DNA of 64,000 bases from Bacillus mycoides (GCF_018742245.1 NZ_CP036132.1:1483001-1547000); one strand, 5' to 3'. Positions 55,116 to 64,000 are shown, numbered from the stretch's first letter. The notes: a model not told the origin generated them from the letters alone. A program made the numbers and translations.

Positions 55116-57053
55116 ATGTTTACTGAGAATAGGTTACCATTTGAAGTAGGGAAACAAGATAATTTTTATGATAAGTTGAATGAGTGGATTGGAGATGTGT
55201 TTTACGACATTCTTCCGGAAAAAGGCTTTGAAGAGCGTGATGAACAGATTTTTATGGCGTTTCAGTTAGAACGCGCTTTCCAAGAGAAGAAAGTTATGTT
55301 TGCAGAAGCAGGTGTAGGAACAGGGAAAACAATTGTATATCTTCTATATGCAATTTGTTATGCACGTTATACAGGGAAGCCAGCTATTATCGCTTGTGCA
55401 GATGAAACGTTAATTGAGCAGCTTGTGAAAGAAGAAGGAGACATTGCTAAGTTATCTGAAGCATTAGGGCTATCTGTTGATGTTAGACTTGCGAAATCAA
55501 TGGATAATTATTTATGTTTGCGTAAACTTGAAGATGTTATGAGTGGACGAGCTCCAGAAGTAATTGAAGATGTATATTACGAATTACCTCAGTTCGTATT
55601 CGATCATGGTACGATGCAGAACTTTACTCACTATGGTGATCGAAAAGAATTTCCACTGTTAAATGACGAGGAATGGTCAAAGGTAAACTGGGATTACTTC
55701 CAAGATTGCTTCACTTGTGATTCTCGTCATCGTTGTGGTCAAACACTTTCTCGTGAACATTATCGTAAAGCTGCAGATTTAATTATTTGTTCTCAAGACT
55801 TCTATATGGATCATATTTGGACATATGATGCACGTAAACGTGAAGGGCAAATTCCGTTATTACCAGAAAGTAGCTGCGTTGTATTCGATGAAGGACATCT
55901 TGTAGAGTATGCAGCTCAAAAAGCTTTAACGTACCGTTTAAAACAAACGATGATGGAGCAACTTTTAACGAGATTATTACAAAACGATATTCGTGAAGAG
56001 TTCGCACATTTAGTAGAAGAAACAATTTGGCAAACTGAACAATTCTTTGGGGTACTACAAGAGAATAAAAAGGAAATTGAAGGTTCTGATCGTTTAGAAA
56101 TTACTGTGACAGAAAAGGTAACTGCAGAAGCGAAAAGACTTTATGCGAAAATCGGTGAAGTCGGTGATGCATTAGTATTTGAAAGTGAAATGCATACAGT
56201 AAACACATACGATTTAAATATTGTTGATGAGCATTTAGATGTGTTAGAGCATTCACTTCGTCTTTTCATGCACGAGAAAAATGTAATTACGTGGGGTGAA
56301 GAAAGTGATGGTGCCTTCACATTAGTTATTATGCCACGTGCAGTTGAAGAAGTGTTACAAGAAAAAGTATTCTCGAAGAAAATTCCGTACATTTTCTCAT
56401 CTGCAACATTATCGGATAACGATTCGTTCGCATTTACAGCAAATAGTCTAGGGGTAAAAGATTATTTATCATTCTCAGTTGCCTCACCGTTTGATTATGA
56501 AGAGCAAATGGCAGTAAACTTACTATCGCATACGAAAGAAAATGAATGGGAAAGAAAGTGTCAATATACACTTGAAAATATCCAGAAAACAAATGGACGT
56601 ACGCTTGTATTATTCCGTACAATGCAAGAACTTGCAGCATTTAAAGAATATGTAAGTAAAGAGCAAATGTCAGTTCCGTTCCTATATGAAGGAGATCAAG
56701 AAATTAGTCAGCTCGTTTCTCGTTTCCAAAATGAAGAAGAGACTGTACTTTGTGCCGTTCATTTATGGGAAGGTTTAGACATTCCAGGTTCATCATTATC
56801 ACATGTTATTATTTGGTCATTACCATTCCCTCCAAACGATCCTGTGTTTGAGGCGAAGCGTAAACATGTGAATGATCCATTCTGGGAAGTAGATGTGCCT
56901 TATATGATTTTACGTCTTCGCCAAGGAATTGGACGTTTAATTCGTACAAGTGAAGATAAAGGTGCTATATCATTATTCTTATCAGATAATGAAGATGAAA
57001 AAGTGATAGAAGCAGTGAAGAAAGTGCTTCCGGTAGAAGGAAAAGTACTTTAA
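55116..57053 (+). CDS. ypvA: DinG/XPD-family ATP-dependent helicase YpvA
   Basis: The 645-residue superfamily 2 helicase has Walker A AGVGTGKT (about residues 65-72), a DEGH Walker B (about 255-258) in place of the usual DEAH, and C-terminal AVHLWEGLDIPG and RQGIGRLIR motifs. Four cysteines, 134, 198, 201 and 207 (CFTCDSRHRC), lie between motifs I and II in the position of the XPD-type [4Fe-4S] cluster. It has no exonuclease domain, unlike the DinG at 37542. ATG 55116 follows GGAGGCTAAGG. Next to ypwA, as in B. subtilis. Confidence 0.9.
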   Translation: MFTENRLPFEVGKQDNFYDKLNEWIGDVFYDILPEKGFEERDEQIFMAFQLERAFQEKKVMFAEAGVGTGKTIVYLLYAICYARYTGKPAIIACADETLIEQLVKEEGDIAKLSEALGLSVDVRLAKSMDNYLCLRKLEDVMSGRAPEVIEDVYYELPQFVFDHGTMQNFTHYGDRKEFPLLNDEEWSKVNWDYFQDCFTCDSRHRCGQTLSREHYRKAADLIICSQDFYMDHIWTYDARKREGQIPLLPESSCVVFDEGHLVEYAAQKALTYRLKQTMMEQLLTRLLQNDIREEFAHLVEETIWQTEQFFGVLQENKKEIEGSDRLEITVTEKVTAEAKRLYAKIGEVGDALVFESEMHTVNTYDLNIVDEHLDVLEHSLRLFMHEKNVITWGEESDGAFTLVIMPRAVEEVLQEKVFSKKIPYIFSSATLSDNDSFAFTANSLGVKDYLSFSVASPFDYEEQMAVNLLSHTKENEWERKCQYTLENIQKTNGRTLVLFRTMQELAAFKEYVSKEQMSVPFLYEGDQEISQLVSRFQNEEETVLCAVHLWEGLDIPGSSLSHVIIWSLPFPPNDPVFEAKRKHVNDPFWEVDVPYMILRLRQGIGRLIRTSEDKGAISLFLSDNEDEKVIEAVKKVLPVEGKVL

Positions 57054-57073
57054 GCGAAAAAATGTTGTAGGGA

Positions 57074-57102
57074 AAAGTTTGGCACTTGCCAAGCTTTTTT
57101 TT
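57074..57102 (+). terminator. Terminator of ypvA
   Basis: Stem GTTTGGC/GCCAAGC, loop ACTT, T run. Confidence 0.85.
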
Positions 57103-57173
57103 CTATTAGAAAAGGAATTTATGTTTTAATGTCGAAATAAGGTTGAGGTAGAAAAAGGAGGTTTTTTTATACT

Positions 57174-58691
57174 ATGACAGTTGCTACATATGAAGTAGAA
57201 AAACAATTTTTAACATATGTGAAGAAGATAGAGAATTATGGAGAAGCATTAAGCTTAATGTTTTGGGATTTAAGAACAGGTGCACCAAAGCAAGGCGTAG
57301 ACCAGCGTTCAGAAGTAATTGGAATGCTTTCATCCGAAGTGTTTGTGATGTCGACTTCAGATGAGATGGGGAACTATTTAACTGAACTAGAATCTTTAAT
57401 TGTTGAAAATAAACTTTCTGAAACGACAAAGAAAATGGTTGAAGAGTGTCGGAAAGAATATGATAGAAATAAGAAAATTCCACAAGCGGAATATGAAGCG
57501 TATGTGAAATTAGAAGCGAAAGCGGAAAGTGTATGGGAAGAAGCTCGCGAAAAATCTGACTTCGAAATGTTCCGTCCGTATTTAGAAAAAATTGTTGAAT
57601 TCAAAAAGAAGTTTATTACATATTGGGGTTACGAAACGTACAAATATAACACGCTATTAGATATGTATGAGCCGGGAATCACAGTAGAAGTGTTAGATCA
57701 TGTATTTGGTCAACTGCGTGAACGTATCGTTCCGCTTGTGAAAGAAATTTCTGAGTCTAAAAAAGAATTAAAAACAAATGCTTTAGCTGAACATTTTTCA
57801 AAAGAAAAACAAAAGAATTTTACTTTAGAGTTATTAAAACAATTGAACTATAACTTTGAAGCGGGTCGTCTTGATGAAACGGTACATCCTTTTGAAATTA
57901 CATTAAATAGAGGGGATGTTCGTATTACGACTCGTTACGATGAGAAAGACTTCCGTATGGCTGTTTTCGGCACGATTCATGAATGTGGTCATGCTGTATA
58001 TGAGCAAAATGTTGCAGAGGAACTAGAAGGAACACCGCTTTGCAGTGGAACATCAATGGGAATTCACGAGTCACAATCGTTATTCTTTGAAAACTTCATT
58101 GGCCGTAATAAGTCGTTCTGGAAGAAAAACTATGATTTGTTAAAGCGATATAGTGACGGTCAATTTGACGGCGTATCAGTAGACGAGTTTTATGATGCGA
58201 TTAATGAGTCAAAACCATCCTTTATCCGTATAGAAGCAGATGAACTTACATATCCGCTTCATGTTATGGTTCGCTATGAGCTGGAGAAAGAATTATTTGA
58301 TGGCACACTGCAAGTAAAAGACTTACCAGCGGCATGGAATGATAAGATGGAAACTTATTTAGGTATTCGTCCAGAGAATGACGCACAAGGTGTATTACAA
58401 GACGTTCACTGGGCTGGCGGTTCGTTTGGATATTTCCCATCTTATGCGCTTGGTTATATGTATGCAGCGCAATTTAAACAAAGGATGCTAAAGGATATTC
58501 CAAACTTTGATGCATTATTAGAAGAAGGAAACGTGACGCCAATTCGTGAATGGTTAACAGAGAATATTCATCAATACGGCAAAACGAAAAAACCACTTGA
58601 AATTTTAAAAGATGTGACAGGTGAAGGTTTAAATGCAAACTACTTAGCTGATTATTTAGAAGCTAAATATAAAGAGATTTATGAGTTATAA
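57174..58691 (+). CDS. ypwA: M32-family metallocarboxypeptidase YpwA
   Basis: The 505-residue enzyme removes C-terminal residues from peptides. It carries the zinc motif HECGH in TIHECGHAVYEQ (about residues 267-278), the third ligand in HESQSLFFEN (about 297), and M32 signatures DVRITTRYDE and GSFGYFPSYALGYMYAAQ. Length equals the Bacillus family. ATG follows AAAAGGAGGTTTTTTTATACT. Single-gene transcript, with terminators on both sides. Confidence 0.94.
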   Translation: MTVATYEVEKQFLTYVKKIENYGEALSLMFWDLRTGAPKQGVDQRSEVIGMLSSEVFVMSTSDEMGNYLTELESLIVENKLSETTKKMVEECRKEYDRNKKIPQAEYEAYVKLEAKAESVWEEAREKSDFEMFRPYLEKIVEFKKKFITYWGYETYKYNTLLDMYEPGITVEVLDHVFGQLRERIVPLVKEISESKKELKTNALAEHFSKEKQKNFTLELLKQLNYNFEAGRLDETVHPFEITLNRGDVRITTRYDEKDFRMAVFGTIHECGHAVYEQNVAEELEGTPLCSGTSMGIHESQSLFFENFIGRNKSFWKKNYDLLKRYSDGQFDGVSVDEFYDAINESKPSFIRIEADELTYPLHVMVRYELEKELFDGTLQVKDLPAAWNDKMETYLGIRPENDAQGVLQDVHWAGGSFGYFPSYALGYMYAAQFKQRMLKDIPNFDALLEEGNVTPIREWLTENIHQYGKTKKPLEILKDVTGEGLNANYLADYLEAKYKEIYEL

Positions 58692-58694
58692 AAC

Positions 58695-58722
58695 AGGAGC
58701 TGCTTAATTGCAGCTCTTTTTT
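58695..58722 (+). terminator. Terminator of ypwA
   Basis: Stem GAGCTGC/GCAGCTC, loop TTAATT, T run. Confidence 0.9.
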
Positions 58723-58739
58723 ATGAGGGAGTGAGAGAA

Positions 58740-59213
58740 ATGGGCTATATGTTTACGGTAATGTCGCAAACGGAAGCGGAAGAAATTGCATACAACTGGC
58801 ATTATGAAGGGGAGTATTCTTTTTATGATATAGAGGCAGATCAAGAAGATTTAGTGGAGTTTTTAAATGCTCATATGAGAGGAAATACTACATTTGTCGT
58901 GAAAGAAAACGATAGTATAATCGGCTTCTTTAGTTTTGGTAAAATAAATAATCAAACGATTGATATAGGACTTGGAATGAGACCTGATATAACAGGAAAT
59001 GGATTAGGTTTACAGTTCGTAAAAGCTGGATTAGATTTTAGTAAAGAAAAATATAAATGTGACTATATAACATTATCAGTAGCGGCATTTAATGAAAGGG
59101 CAATCAAAGTATATAAAAAAGCAGGGTTCGAAGCAGTTGGGACGTTTATTCAAAAAACGAATGGCAGTTGTTTTGAGTTTTTGAAAATGAACTATATATG
59201 TAAAAATGATTAA
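58740..59213 (+). CDS. GNAT-family N-acetyltransferase
   Basis: The 157-residue protein has the acetyl-CoA binding motif A region RPDITGNGLGLQFVKAGLDF (about 82-101) and motif B with VAAFNERAIKVYKKAGFEAVG (about 116-136). This is a ribosomal-protein or small-molecule acetyltransferase type; the substrate cannot be told. ATG 58740 follows AGGGAG; GTG 58731 is less likely. It is not at this place in B. subtilis, so the GNAT-map pair is a local difference. Confidence 0.85.
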   Translation: MGYMFTVMSQTEAEEIAYNWHYEGEYSFYDIEADQEDLVEFLNAHMRGNTTFVVKENDSIIGFFSFGKINNQTIDIGLGMRPDITGNGLGLQFVKAGLDFSKEKYKCDYITLSVAAFNERAIKVYKKAGFEAVGTFIQKTNGSCFEFLKMNYICKND

Positions 59214-59244
59214 GAAACAGAAGGGGGCTTCTGTTTCTTTTTAT
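59212..59244 (+). terminator. Terminator of GNAT gene
   Basis: Twelve-base stem AAGAAACAGAAG/CTTCTGTTTCTT, loop GGGG, T-rich tail; overlaps the stop codon. Confidence 0.9.
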
Positions 59245-59375
59245 TTTGATGCAGAAATAAATGATGTTTGTTTTTGTACTTGTTGTAATTAGAAGTTTTG
59301 AAATTTTGGAAGAGGATGTGTATGATTGAAGTTTAGTAGCAAATAGCAAGTTTAGTAAGGAGAGGTAGAGGTAGT

Positions 59376-60122
59376 ATGATTACAATTAAAACGAAAAATG
59401 AAATAGATTTGATGCATGAATCGGGGAAGTTACTAGCTTCTTGTCATAGAGAAATTGCAAAAATGATGAAACCAGGTATCACTACACAAGAAATTGATAC
59501 GTTTGTTGAAGCATATTTAGAAGAGCATGGTGCCAGGTCCGAACAGAAAGGGTATAACGATTATCCATACGCAATATGTGCATCTGTGAACAATGAAATG
59601 TGTCATGGGTTTCCAACAGATGTTCCTTTAAGTGAAGGAGATATTGTGACAATTGACATGGTAGTAAACTTAAATGGTGCGCTCTCAGATTCTGCATGGA
59701 CGTATATAGTTGGAGATATTTCTGATGAAGCAAAAAGGTTATTGTTAGTAGCAGAGAGTGCTTTATATAAAGGGATTGAGCAAGCGATAAGTGGTAACCA
59801 TGTTGGAGATATTGGATACGCAATTGAAAGTTATGTAGCTTCTGAAGGGTTTTCTGTTGCAAGAGATTTTACGGGACACGGAATTGGCAAAGAAATTCAT
59901 GAGGAACCAGCAATTTTTCATTTTGGTAAGTCAGGGCAAGGACCAGAATTACAAGAAGGAATGGTAATTACAATTGAACCTATTGTAAATGCCGGTATGC
60001 GATATTCTAAAGTAGATTTAAACGGATGGACTGCACGGACGATGGATGGGAAATTATCTGCACAATATGAGCATACAATTGCGATTACGAAGGATGGTCC
60101 TATCATATTAACAACGTTGTAA
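59376..60122 (+). CDS. map: Methionine aminopeptidase type I
   Basis: The 248-residue enzyme removes initiator methionine. Metal ligands are in VTIDMVVNLNGALSDSAW (two Asp, about residues 90-107), FTGHGIGKEIHE (His, about 168), ITIEPIV (Glu) and QYEHTIAI (Glu). An essential map normally lies in the ribosomal protein cluster, so this is likely an additional paralogue (as YflG is in B. subtilis), an inference. ATG follows AAGGAGAGGTAGAGGTAGT. Confidence 0.93.
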   Translation: MITIKTKNEIDLMHESGKLLASCHREIAKMMKPGITTQEIDTFVEAYLEEHGARSEQKGYNDYPYAICASVNNEMCHGFPTDVPLSEGDIVTIDMVVNLNGALSDSAWTYIVGDISDEAKRLLLVAESALYKGIEQAISGNHVGDIGYAIESYVASEGFSVARDFTGHGIGKEIHEEPAIFHFGKSGQGPELQEGMVITIEPIVNAGMRYSKVDLNGWTARTMDGKLSAQYEHTIAITKDGPIILTTL

Positions 60123-60200
60123 TATGAAATGTAAGAATTTAAAAAACTCGAACGAAAATAGTGTTTTCATAAAATTTGTACGTGTTTTTACGATAAATGC

Positions 60201-60229
60201 TTTTCAAAGTGAAAAAAGTGCGTTATAAT
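60201..60229 (+). promoter_or_regulatory. Sigma-A promoter of xpt-pbuX
   Basis: TTTTCA (60201-60206), 17-base spacer, TATAAT (60224-60229), about 27 bases before the riboswitch. Confidence 0.7.
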
Positions 60230-60255
60230 CCTTCTATAAATAAATAAGTTAGCTA

Positions 60256-60326
60256 CACTCATATAATCGCGGGGATATGGCCTGCAAGTTTCTACCGAAG
60301 TACCGTAAATACTTTGACTATGAGTG
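60256..60326 (+). promoter_or_regulatory. Guanine-class purine riboswitch
   Basis: P1 pairs CACTCATA (60256-60263) with TATGAGTG (60319-60326). The core ATAATCGCGGGGATATGGCC, AAGTTTCTACCG and ACCGTAAAT are the conserved purine aptamer joining and loop sequences. GACTATG carries C at the specificity position, so guanine or hypoxanthine/xanthine rather than adenine is the ligand. Ligand binding should expose the downstream terminator and switch off xpt-pbuX. Confidence 0.96.
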
Positions 60327-60351
60327 AGGACGAATATATTTGCTTGTTTAG

Positions 60352-61041
<690 letters not shown>

Positions 61042-61043
61042 CG

Positions 61044-62366
61044 ATGAAGCAGCACCCATTTAAAATTGCATCGCTTGGCATTCAGCACATGCTTGCCATG
61101 TACGCTGGCGCAATTATTGTTCCGCTTATTGTTGGCGGGGGACTTGGTTTAAATCAACAAGAATTAACGTATTTAGTATCGATCGACTTATTGATGTGCG
61201 GCGTAGCAACGATTTTACAAGCATTATCAAATCGCTTTTTCGGTATTGGGCTTCCGGTTGTACTTGGTTGTACATTCACAGCGGTTGGACCGATGATTGC
61301 AATTGGTAAACAATATGGCGTGTCCTCTATATATGGAGCAATTATTGCTGCGGGATTATTTGTTGTTATTTTCGCGAAATTATTTGGGAAACTTGTAAAA
61401 CTGTTTCCTCCTGTTGTAACAGGATCTGTCGTTACAGTCATTGGGGTTACACTTGTTCCAGCAGCTATTAATGATATGGCTGGAGGAGTTGGAAGCAAAG
61501 ATTTCGGAAGTCTAGAAAATTTAGCTTTAGCATTTGGTGTTCTATTATTTATCATTATTATGTATCGTTTCTTTGACGGATTTATCCGTTCAATCTCTAT
61601 ATTACTTGGTCTTTTGTTCGGTACAATCGTTGCAGCATTTATGGGGAAAGTAAGCTTGCAAGCGGTTGGAGAGGCAGATTGGTTCCACGGTATTCAGCCG
61701 TTTTACTTCGGTACACCAACATTTGAATTAACGCCAATTATTACGATGATTCTCGTTGCTTGCGTAGGGATTGTGGAAGCAACAGGTGTATATTTTGCAT
61801 TATCTGATATTTGTAATAAAAAGATTGGTGAAAAAGAATTAACAAAAGGTTATCGCGCAGAAGGATTAGCAATGGTTCTAGGTGGTATTTTTAACGCATT
61901 TCCATACACAACATATTCTCAAAACGTAGGCCTTGTTCAATTAACTGGAGTAAGAAATCGCGTTATTATCTATACTTGTGGTGGCATGTTAATTGCTCTT
62001 GGGTTTATTCCTAAAATCGCAGCCATTACAACAATTATTCCGAAATCAGTACTTGGCGGTGCGATGTTAGCAATGTTCGGCATGGTAATGGCGTATGGTA
62101 TTAAAATGTTAAGCAGTGTTGATTTTGGAAAACAAGAGAATTTATTAATCGTTGCATGTTCTGTCGGAATCGGACTTGGTGTTACAGTCGTTCCGACGTT
62201 ATTCTCACAGCTTCCGGAAAATATTCGTATTTTAACTGATAACGGAATTGTACTTGGAAGTGCATCAGCAGTACTTTTAAATATTGTATTTAATATGGTG
62301 CCGCAGCGTAAAGTGAAAGTAAAAGAAGAGCCAGTTTCGATGCAAAGTGCAGTAAGAGAAGCATAG
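61044..62366 (+). CDS. pbuX: Xanthine permease
   Basis: PbuX is an NCS2-family nucleobase transporter with 12-14 membrane segments over 440 residues. GIQHMLAMYAGAIIVPLIVGG (about 13-33, partly quoted) and the QNVGLVQLTGVRNR motif (about residues 294-307), typical of NCS2, are present. ATG follows GGAGGTGAACTAACG in the end of xpt. The pair imports xanthine and traps it as XMP. Confidence 0.95.
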   Translation: MKQHPFKIASLGIQHMLAMYAGAIIVPLIVGGGLGLNQQELTYLVSIDLLMCGVATILQALSNRFFGIGLPVVLGCTFTAVGPMIAIGKQYGVSSIYGAIIAAGLFVVIFAKLFGKLVKLFPPVVTGSVVTVIGVTLVPAAINDMAGGVGSKDFGSLENLALAFGVLLFIIIMYRFFDGFIRSISILLGLLFGTIVAAFMGKVSLQAVGEADWFHGIQPFYFGTPTFELTPIITMILVACVGIVEATGVYFALSDICNKKIGEKELTKGYRAEGLAMVLGGIFNAFPYTTYSQNVGLVQLTGVRNRVIIYTCGGMLIALGFIPKIAAITTIIPKSVLGGAMLAMFGMVMAYGIKMLSSVDFGKQENLLIVACSVGIGLGVTVVPTLFSQLPENIRILTDNGIVLGSASAVLLNIVFNMVPQRKVKVKEEPVSMQSAVREA

Positions 62367-62404
62367 AAAAGCAAGGTCTCATTAGGAGACCTTGCTTTTC
62401 TTTT
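62366..62404. terminator. Bidirectional terminator between pbuX and DUF418 gene
   Basis: Fifteen-base perfect stem GAAAAGCAAGGTCTC/GAGACCTTGCTTTTC, loop ATTAG. The loop contains the stop codon of the minus-strand gene (62382-62384). Confidence 0.92.
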
Positions 62405-63545
62405 TAAGTGGCATCATCTTACCGTACGTACCAAGGCGCCATATATATTCAAGTGGTCCGTATTGATAACGAGAAAGCCACCAGCGGCTAATGAAAATTT
62501 GTAACGTGTAGAAACCGATGCAAAATAGTGGTCCGACCCATAATGGAGTGGGATAATAATTTTTGAAAAATAGACCGAATACAAGTAACGTAACAATTGT
62601 ATGCGTGATGTAATTTGTTAACGCCATTCGTCCGACATATTGGAATGGTCGTAATAATTTTTGCCATCTTTCTTTTTGTAATAAGCGCATGAGTGTAAAA
62701 ATGTAGAAGATGAATAATGTTTTTCCACTAAACATTGTAAAGGCGCTCATATAAATCGGATCATAAGGTTGTTTTGACAAGAAATAACGAACCATAAAGA
62801 ACCACATTGGTAATGTTAAAACGAACATAATAATTTGCCATTTTTTTAGTTTTGGATCTAATTCTTTTGAGCGGCGGAAAATATCTTTTTTGCCAGCATA
62901 TAAACCAAGCAAAAATAATCCAACTGTTTCTGGAAGCATGAATGCACTTAGCCCAATTGCTTCAGAATAAAACGCATGGAAACGATTTTGTATTTGTAAC
63001 ATCCAGTCTTCTAATGGGATGATTGGTAAGGAGAGTCCTAGCTCATCTCTTGGCATTAAGGCAATTCCAATGCTAGTAATTAGCATTAAAAATTGAAAAA
63101 TGCTTAGTAAAACTAATGCCCAAATCAAAATAGTACGAGGTTCTCTCTTATAAAATAACAATAAGAAAAATCCAGCGATTGCATAACTATGTAAGATGTC
63201 CCCGTCCCATAAAAGAACGTAATGCAAGAACCCAAATAATAATAAAATGAGCAAGCGGCGAACAAATAAAGTCTTCGGACGATCTGTTTTCGCCTCAGCA
63301 CGATTCATAAAGATATAAAAACCTAATCCGAATAAAAACGAAAAAATAGTATAAAATTTCGTTTGAATAAACATATCGTAAAATAGGCGGATGTAGCTGT
63401 CTACTCCTTCGTAAATTCCTGAAATTTCACTTGAGTCAACTCCGGCAATAACTGGCCAGTTAACAAGAAAAATACCTAGTACAGCTATTCCTCTAATGAT
63501 ATCAATTGAGTGTATCCTCTCGCCTTGTGGAATATTTCGTGTCAT
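62382..63545 (-). CDS. DUF418 membrane protein (YeiB-like)
   Basis: The 387-residue protein has about nine or ten membrane helices. The N-terminal RIHSIDIIRGIAVLGIFLVN (about 9-28) and the C-terminal DUF418 region with GRMALTNYITHTIV and PLEYIWRLGTYGK are family signatures. ATG (complement of 63543-63545) follows AAGGAGGAAAATA; the frame is open much further upstream without support. Function is unknown; these proteins resemble membrane acyltransferase-type folds. Its last residues are encoded inside the terminator stem. Confidence 0.85.
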   Translation of the reverse strand: MTRNIPQGERIHSIDIIRGIAVLGIFLVNWPVIAGVDSSEISGIYEGVDSYIRLFYDMFIQTKFYTIFSFLFGLGFYIFMNRAEAKTDRPKTLFVRRLLILLLFGFLHYVLLWDGDILHSYAIAGFFLLLFYKREPRTILIWALVLLSIFQFLMLITSIGIALMPRDELGLSLPIIPLEDWMLQIQNRFHAFYSEAIGLSAFMLPETVGLFLLGLYAGKKDIFRRSKELDPKLKKWQIIMFVLTLPMWFFMVRYFLSKQPYDPIYMSAFTMFSGKTLFIFYIFTLMRLLQKERWQKLLRPFQYVGRMALTNYITHTIVTLLVFGLFFKNYYPTPLWVGPLFCIGFYTLQIFISRWWLSRYQYGPLEYIWRLGTYGKMMPLKKKSKVS

Positions 63546-63699
63546 TATTTTCCTCCTTATTAAGTAAATCCCTTTTATTATACAAAATGTAAGGTGAAGG
63601 GTATAGAGGAGATTTCCAATTTTTAAAACTGTTAAGATGTGCATTATGAGATATAATAAGAGTGCACAGCAAGTTTTAAACTTCTTTAAAACAGGCAGT

Positions 63700-63732
63700 A
63701 AAGCTCCTTTTCCCGAAGGAGCTTTCTTTTTT
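63700..63732 (+). terminator. Orphan terminator; possible end of a short RNA
   Basis: Stem AAAGCTCCTT/AAGGAGCTTT, loop TTCCCG, followed by CTTTTTT. No gene ends here on the + strand. A TATAAT at 63652-63657 lies about 45 bases upstream, so a transcript of about 70 nt is possible; its -35 is weak. Confidence 0.55.
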
Positions 63733-63741
63733 AGAAAATTG

Positions 63742-63797
63742 TTGATAATGATTCTCTTTAATGGTAAAATGTATTTAAAATTGATAATCATTATCAA
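63742..63797 (+). promoter_or_regulatory. Promoter with two Fur boxes
   Basis: Promoter: TTGATA (63742-63747), 17-base spacer, TAAAAT (63765-63770). A Fur-box half TTGATAATGATTCTC (63742-63756) covers the -35, and a perfect 17-bp Fur palindrome TTGATAATCATTATCAA (63781-63797) lies at about +5 to +20. Iron-bound Fur should repress strongly. Confidence 0.85.
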
Positions 63798-63816
63798 AAA
63801 AGGTTGGTGTGTTAAT

Positions 63817-63903
63817 ATGGTGTATGCACTTGTTGCAGGAACGATTGCTATATATGTTGGTGTTACAAAGTATGTATTAAATGGAGTAGGAACAACAAAA
63901 TGA
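63817..63903 (+). CDS. Fur-regulated micro-ORF encoding a 28-aa hydrophobic peptide
   Basis: MVYALVAGTIAIYVGVTKYV followed by LNGVGTTK: one short membrane-spanning helix with a small polar tail. ATG 63817 follows AAAGGTTGGTG at a good distance, and the Fur-controlled promoter and a downstream strong terminator (63917-63956) frame it as a complete single-gene unit. I know no family for it. The longer open frame from 63637 crosses the promoter and is not real. Confidence 0.65.
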   Translation: MVYALVAGTIAIYVGVTKYVLNGVGTTK

Positions 63904-63916
63904 ATAATATTACATA

Positions 63917-63956
63917 AAATCCCTTTCATTTGTAAAAAGAATGAAAGGGATTTTTT
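63917..63956 (+). terminator. Terminator of the Fur-regulated micro-ORF
   Basis: Fourteen-base perfect stem AAATCCCTTTCATT/AATGAAAGGGATTT with a 9-base loop and six T. Confidence 0.92.
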
Positions 63957-64000
63957 ATTTTTGATGTGAATATGCTGAAAATTTAGTATGATAATAAAGT

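Noticed and set aside
63546..63929. N-terminal extension of the DUF418 protein on the minus strand
   Set aside because: It would cross the Fur promoter, micro-ORF and two terminators; the AAGGAGG site lies just before the ATG at 63545.

Overview
This window is a stretch of core chromosome from a spore-forming, low-GC Gram-positive bacterium of the Bacillus cereus group. Gene order follows the Bacillus subtilis block yphA-der-gpsA-spoIVA-hbs-folE-hepS-menG-hepT-ndk-aro-hisC-aroA-ypiABF-qcrABC-ypjABCD-dapB-mgsA-bshBA-cca-birA-panBCD-dinG-ypmAB-aspB-dnaD-nth-ypoC-ponA-recU-yppCEFG-cotD-ypsA-gpsB-rnpB-ypsC-ypvA-ypwA-xpt-pbuX. Membership of the cereus group is inferred from protein sequence similarity recalled from memory and from three copies of a repeat resembling the bcr1 family of that group.

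Layout: 1-8.4 kb holds spore and germination-associated genes (ypzI, yphA, the YIEGIA pair, spoVIF, yphF, spoIVA), the ribosome-assembly GTPase der, gpsA and the HU gene. 8.4-17.6 kb holds folate and menaquinone genes (folE, hepS-menG-hepT), ndk and a reduced aromatic cluster (aroC-aroB-hisC, then aroA from its own promoter). Compared with B. subtilis, mtrB, cheR, aroH, the trp genes and tyrA are absent from this locus. 17.7-22.3 kb holds ypiA/B/F and the menaquinol:cytochrome c oxidoreductase qcrABC. An apparently intact IS3-family insertion sequence (22341-23796) sits between qcrC and ypjA. 23.8-35 kb holds ypjA/B, two membrane proteins, a DNA glycosylase-like gene, a 119-120 bp tandem repeat array, then mazG-like/dapB/mgsA and bacillithiol genes bshB1-bshA, cca and birA.

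35-47.9 kb holds panBCD behind a structured leader with an internal terminator, dinG, aspB, dnaD-nth-ypoC, and on the minus strand ponA and recU. 48-54.7 kb holds yppC-G relatives, two very short spore-type genes, a repeat-rich YppG, cotD, ypsA, gpsB, the RNase P RNA (rnpB) and an rRNA methyltransferase. 54.8-62.4 kb holds a DinG-like Fe-S helicase (ypvA), an M32 carboxypeptidase, a second methionine aminopeptidase, and a guanine-riboswitch-controlled xpt-pbuX operon. The right end has a DUF418 membrane protein and a short Fur-box-controlled gene for a 28-residue hydrophobic peptide.

Most of the window is ordinary housekeeping. I found no defence island, prophage, CRISPR array or clearly new multi-gene system. 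The parts most worth a second look are the bcr1-like elements (two abut the stop codons of tiny spore-type genes, one is a tandem array whose copies keep a hairpin with changed sequence), the Fur-controlled micro-ORF at the right end, the panB leader, a possible relic of chorismate mutase between aroB and hisC, and the cysteine-free uracil-DNA-glycosylase-like protein.
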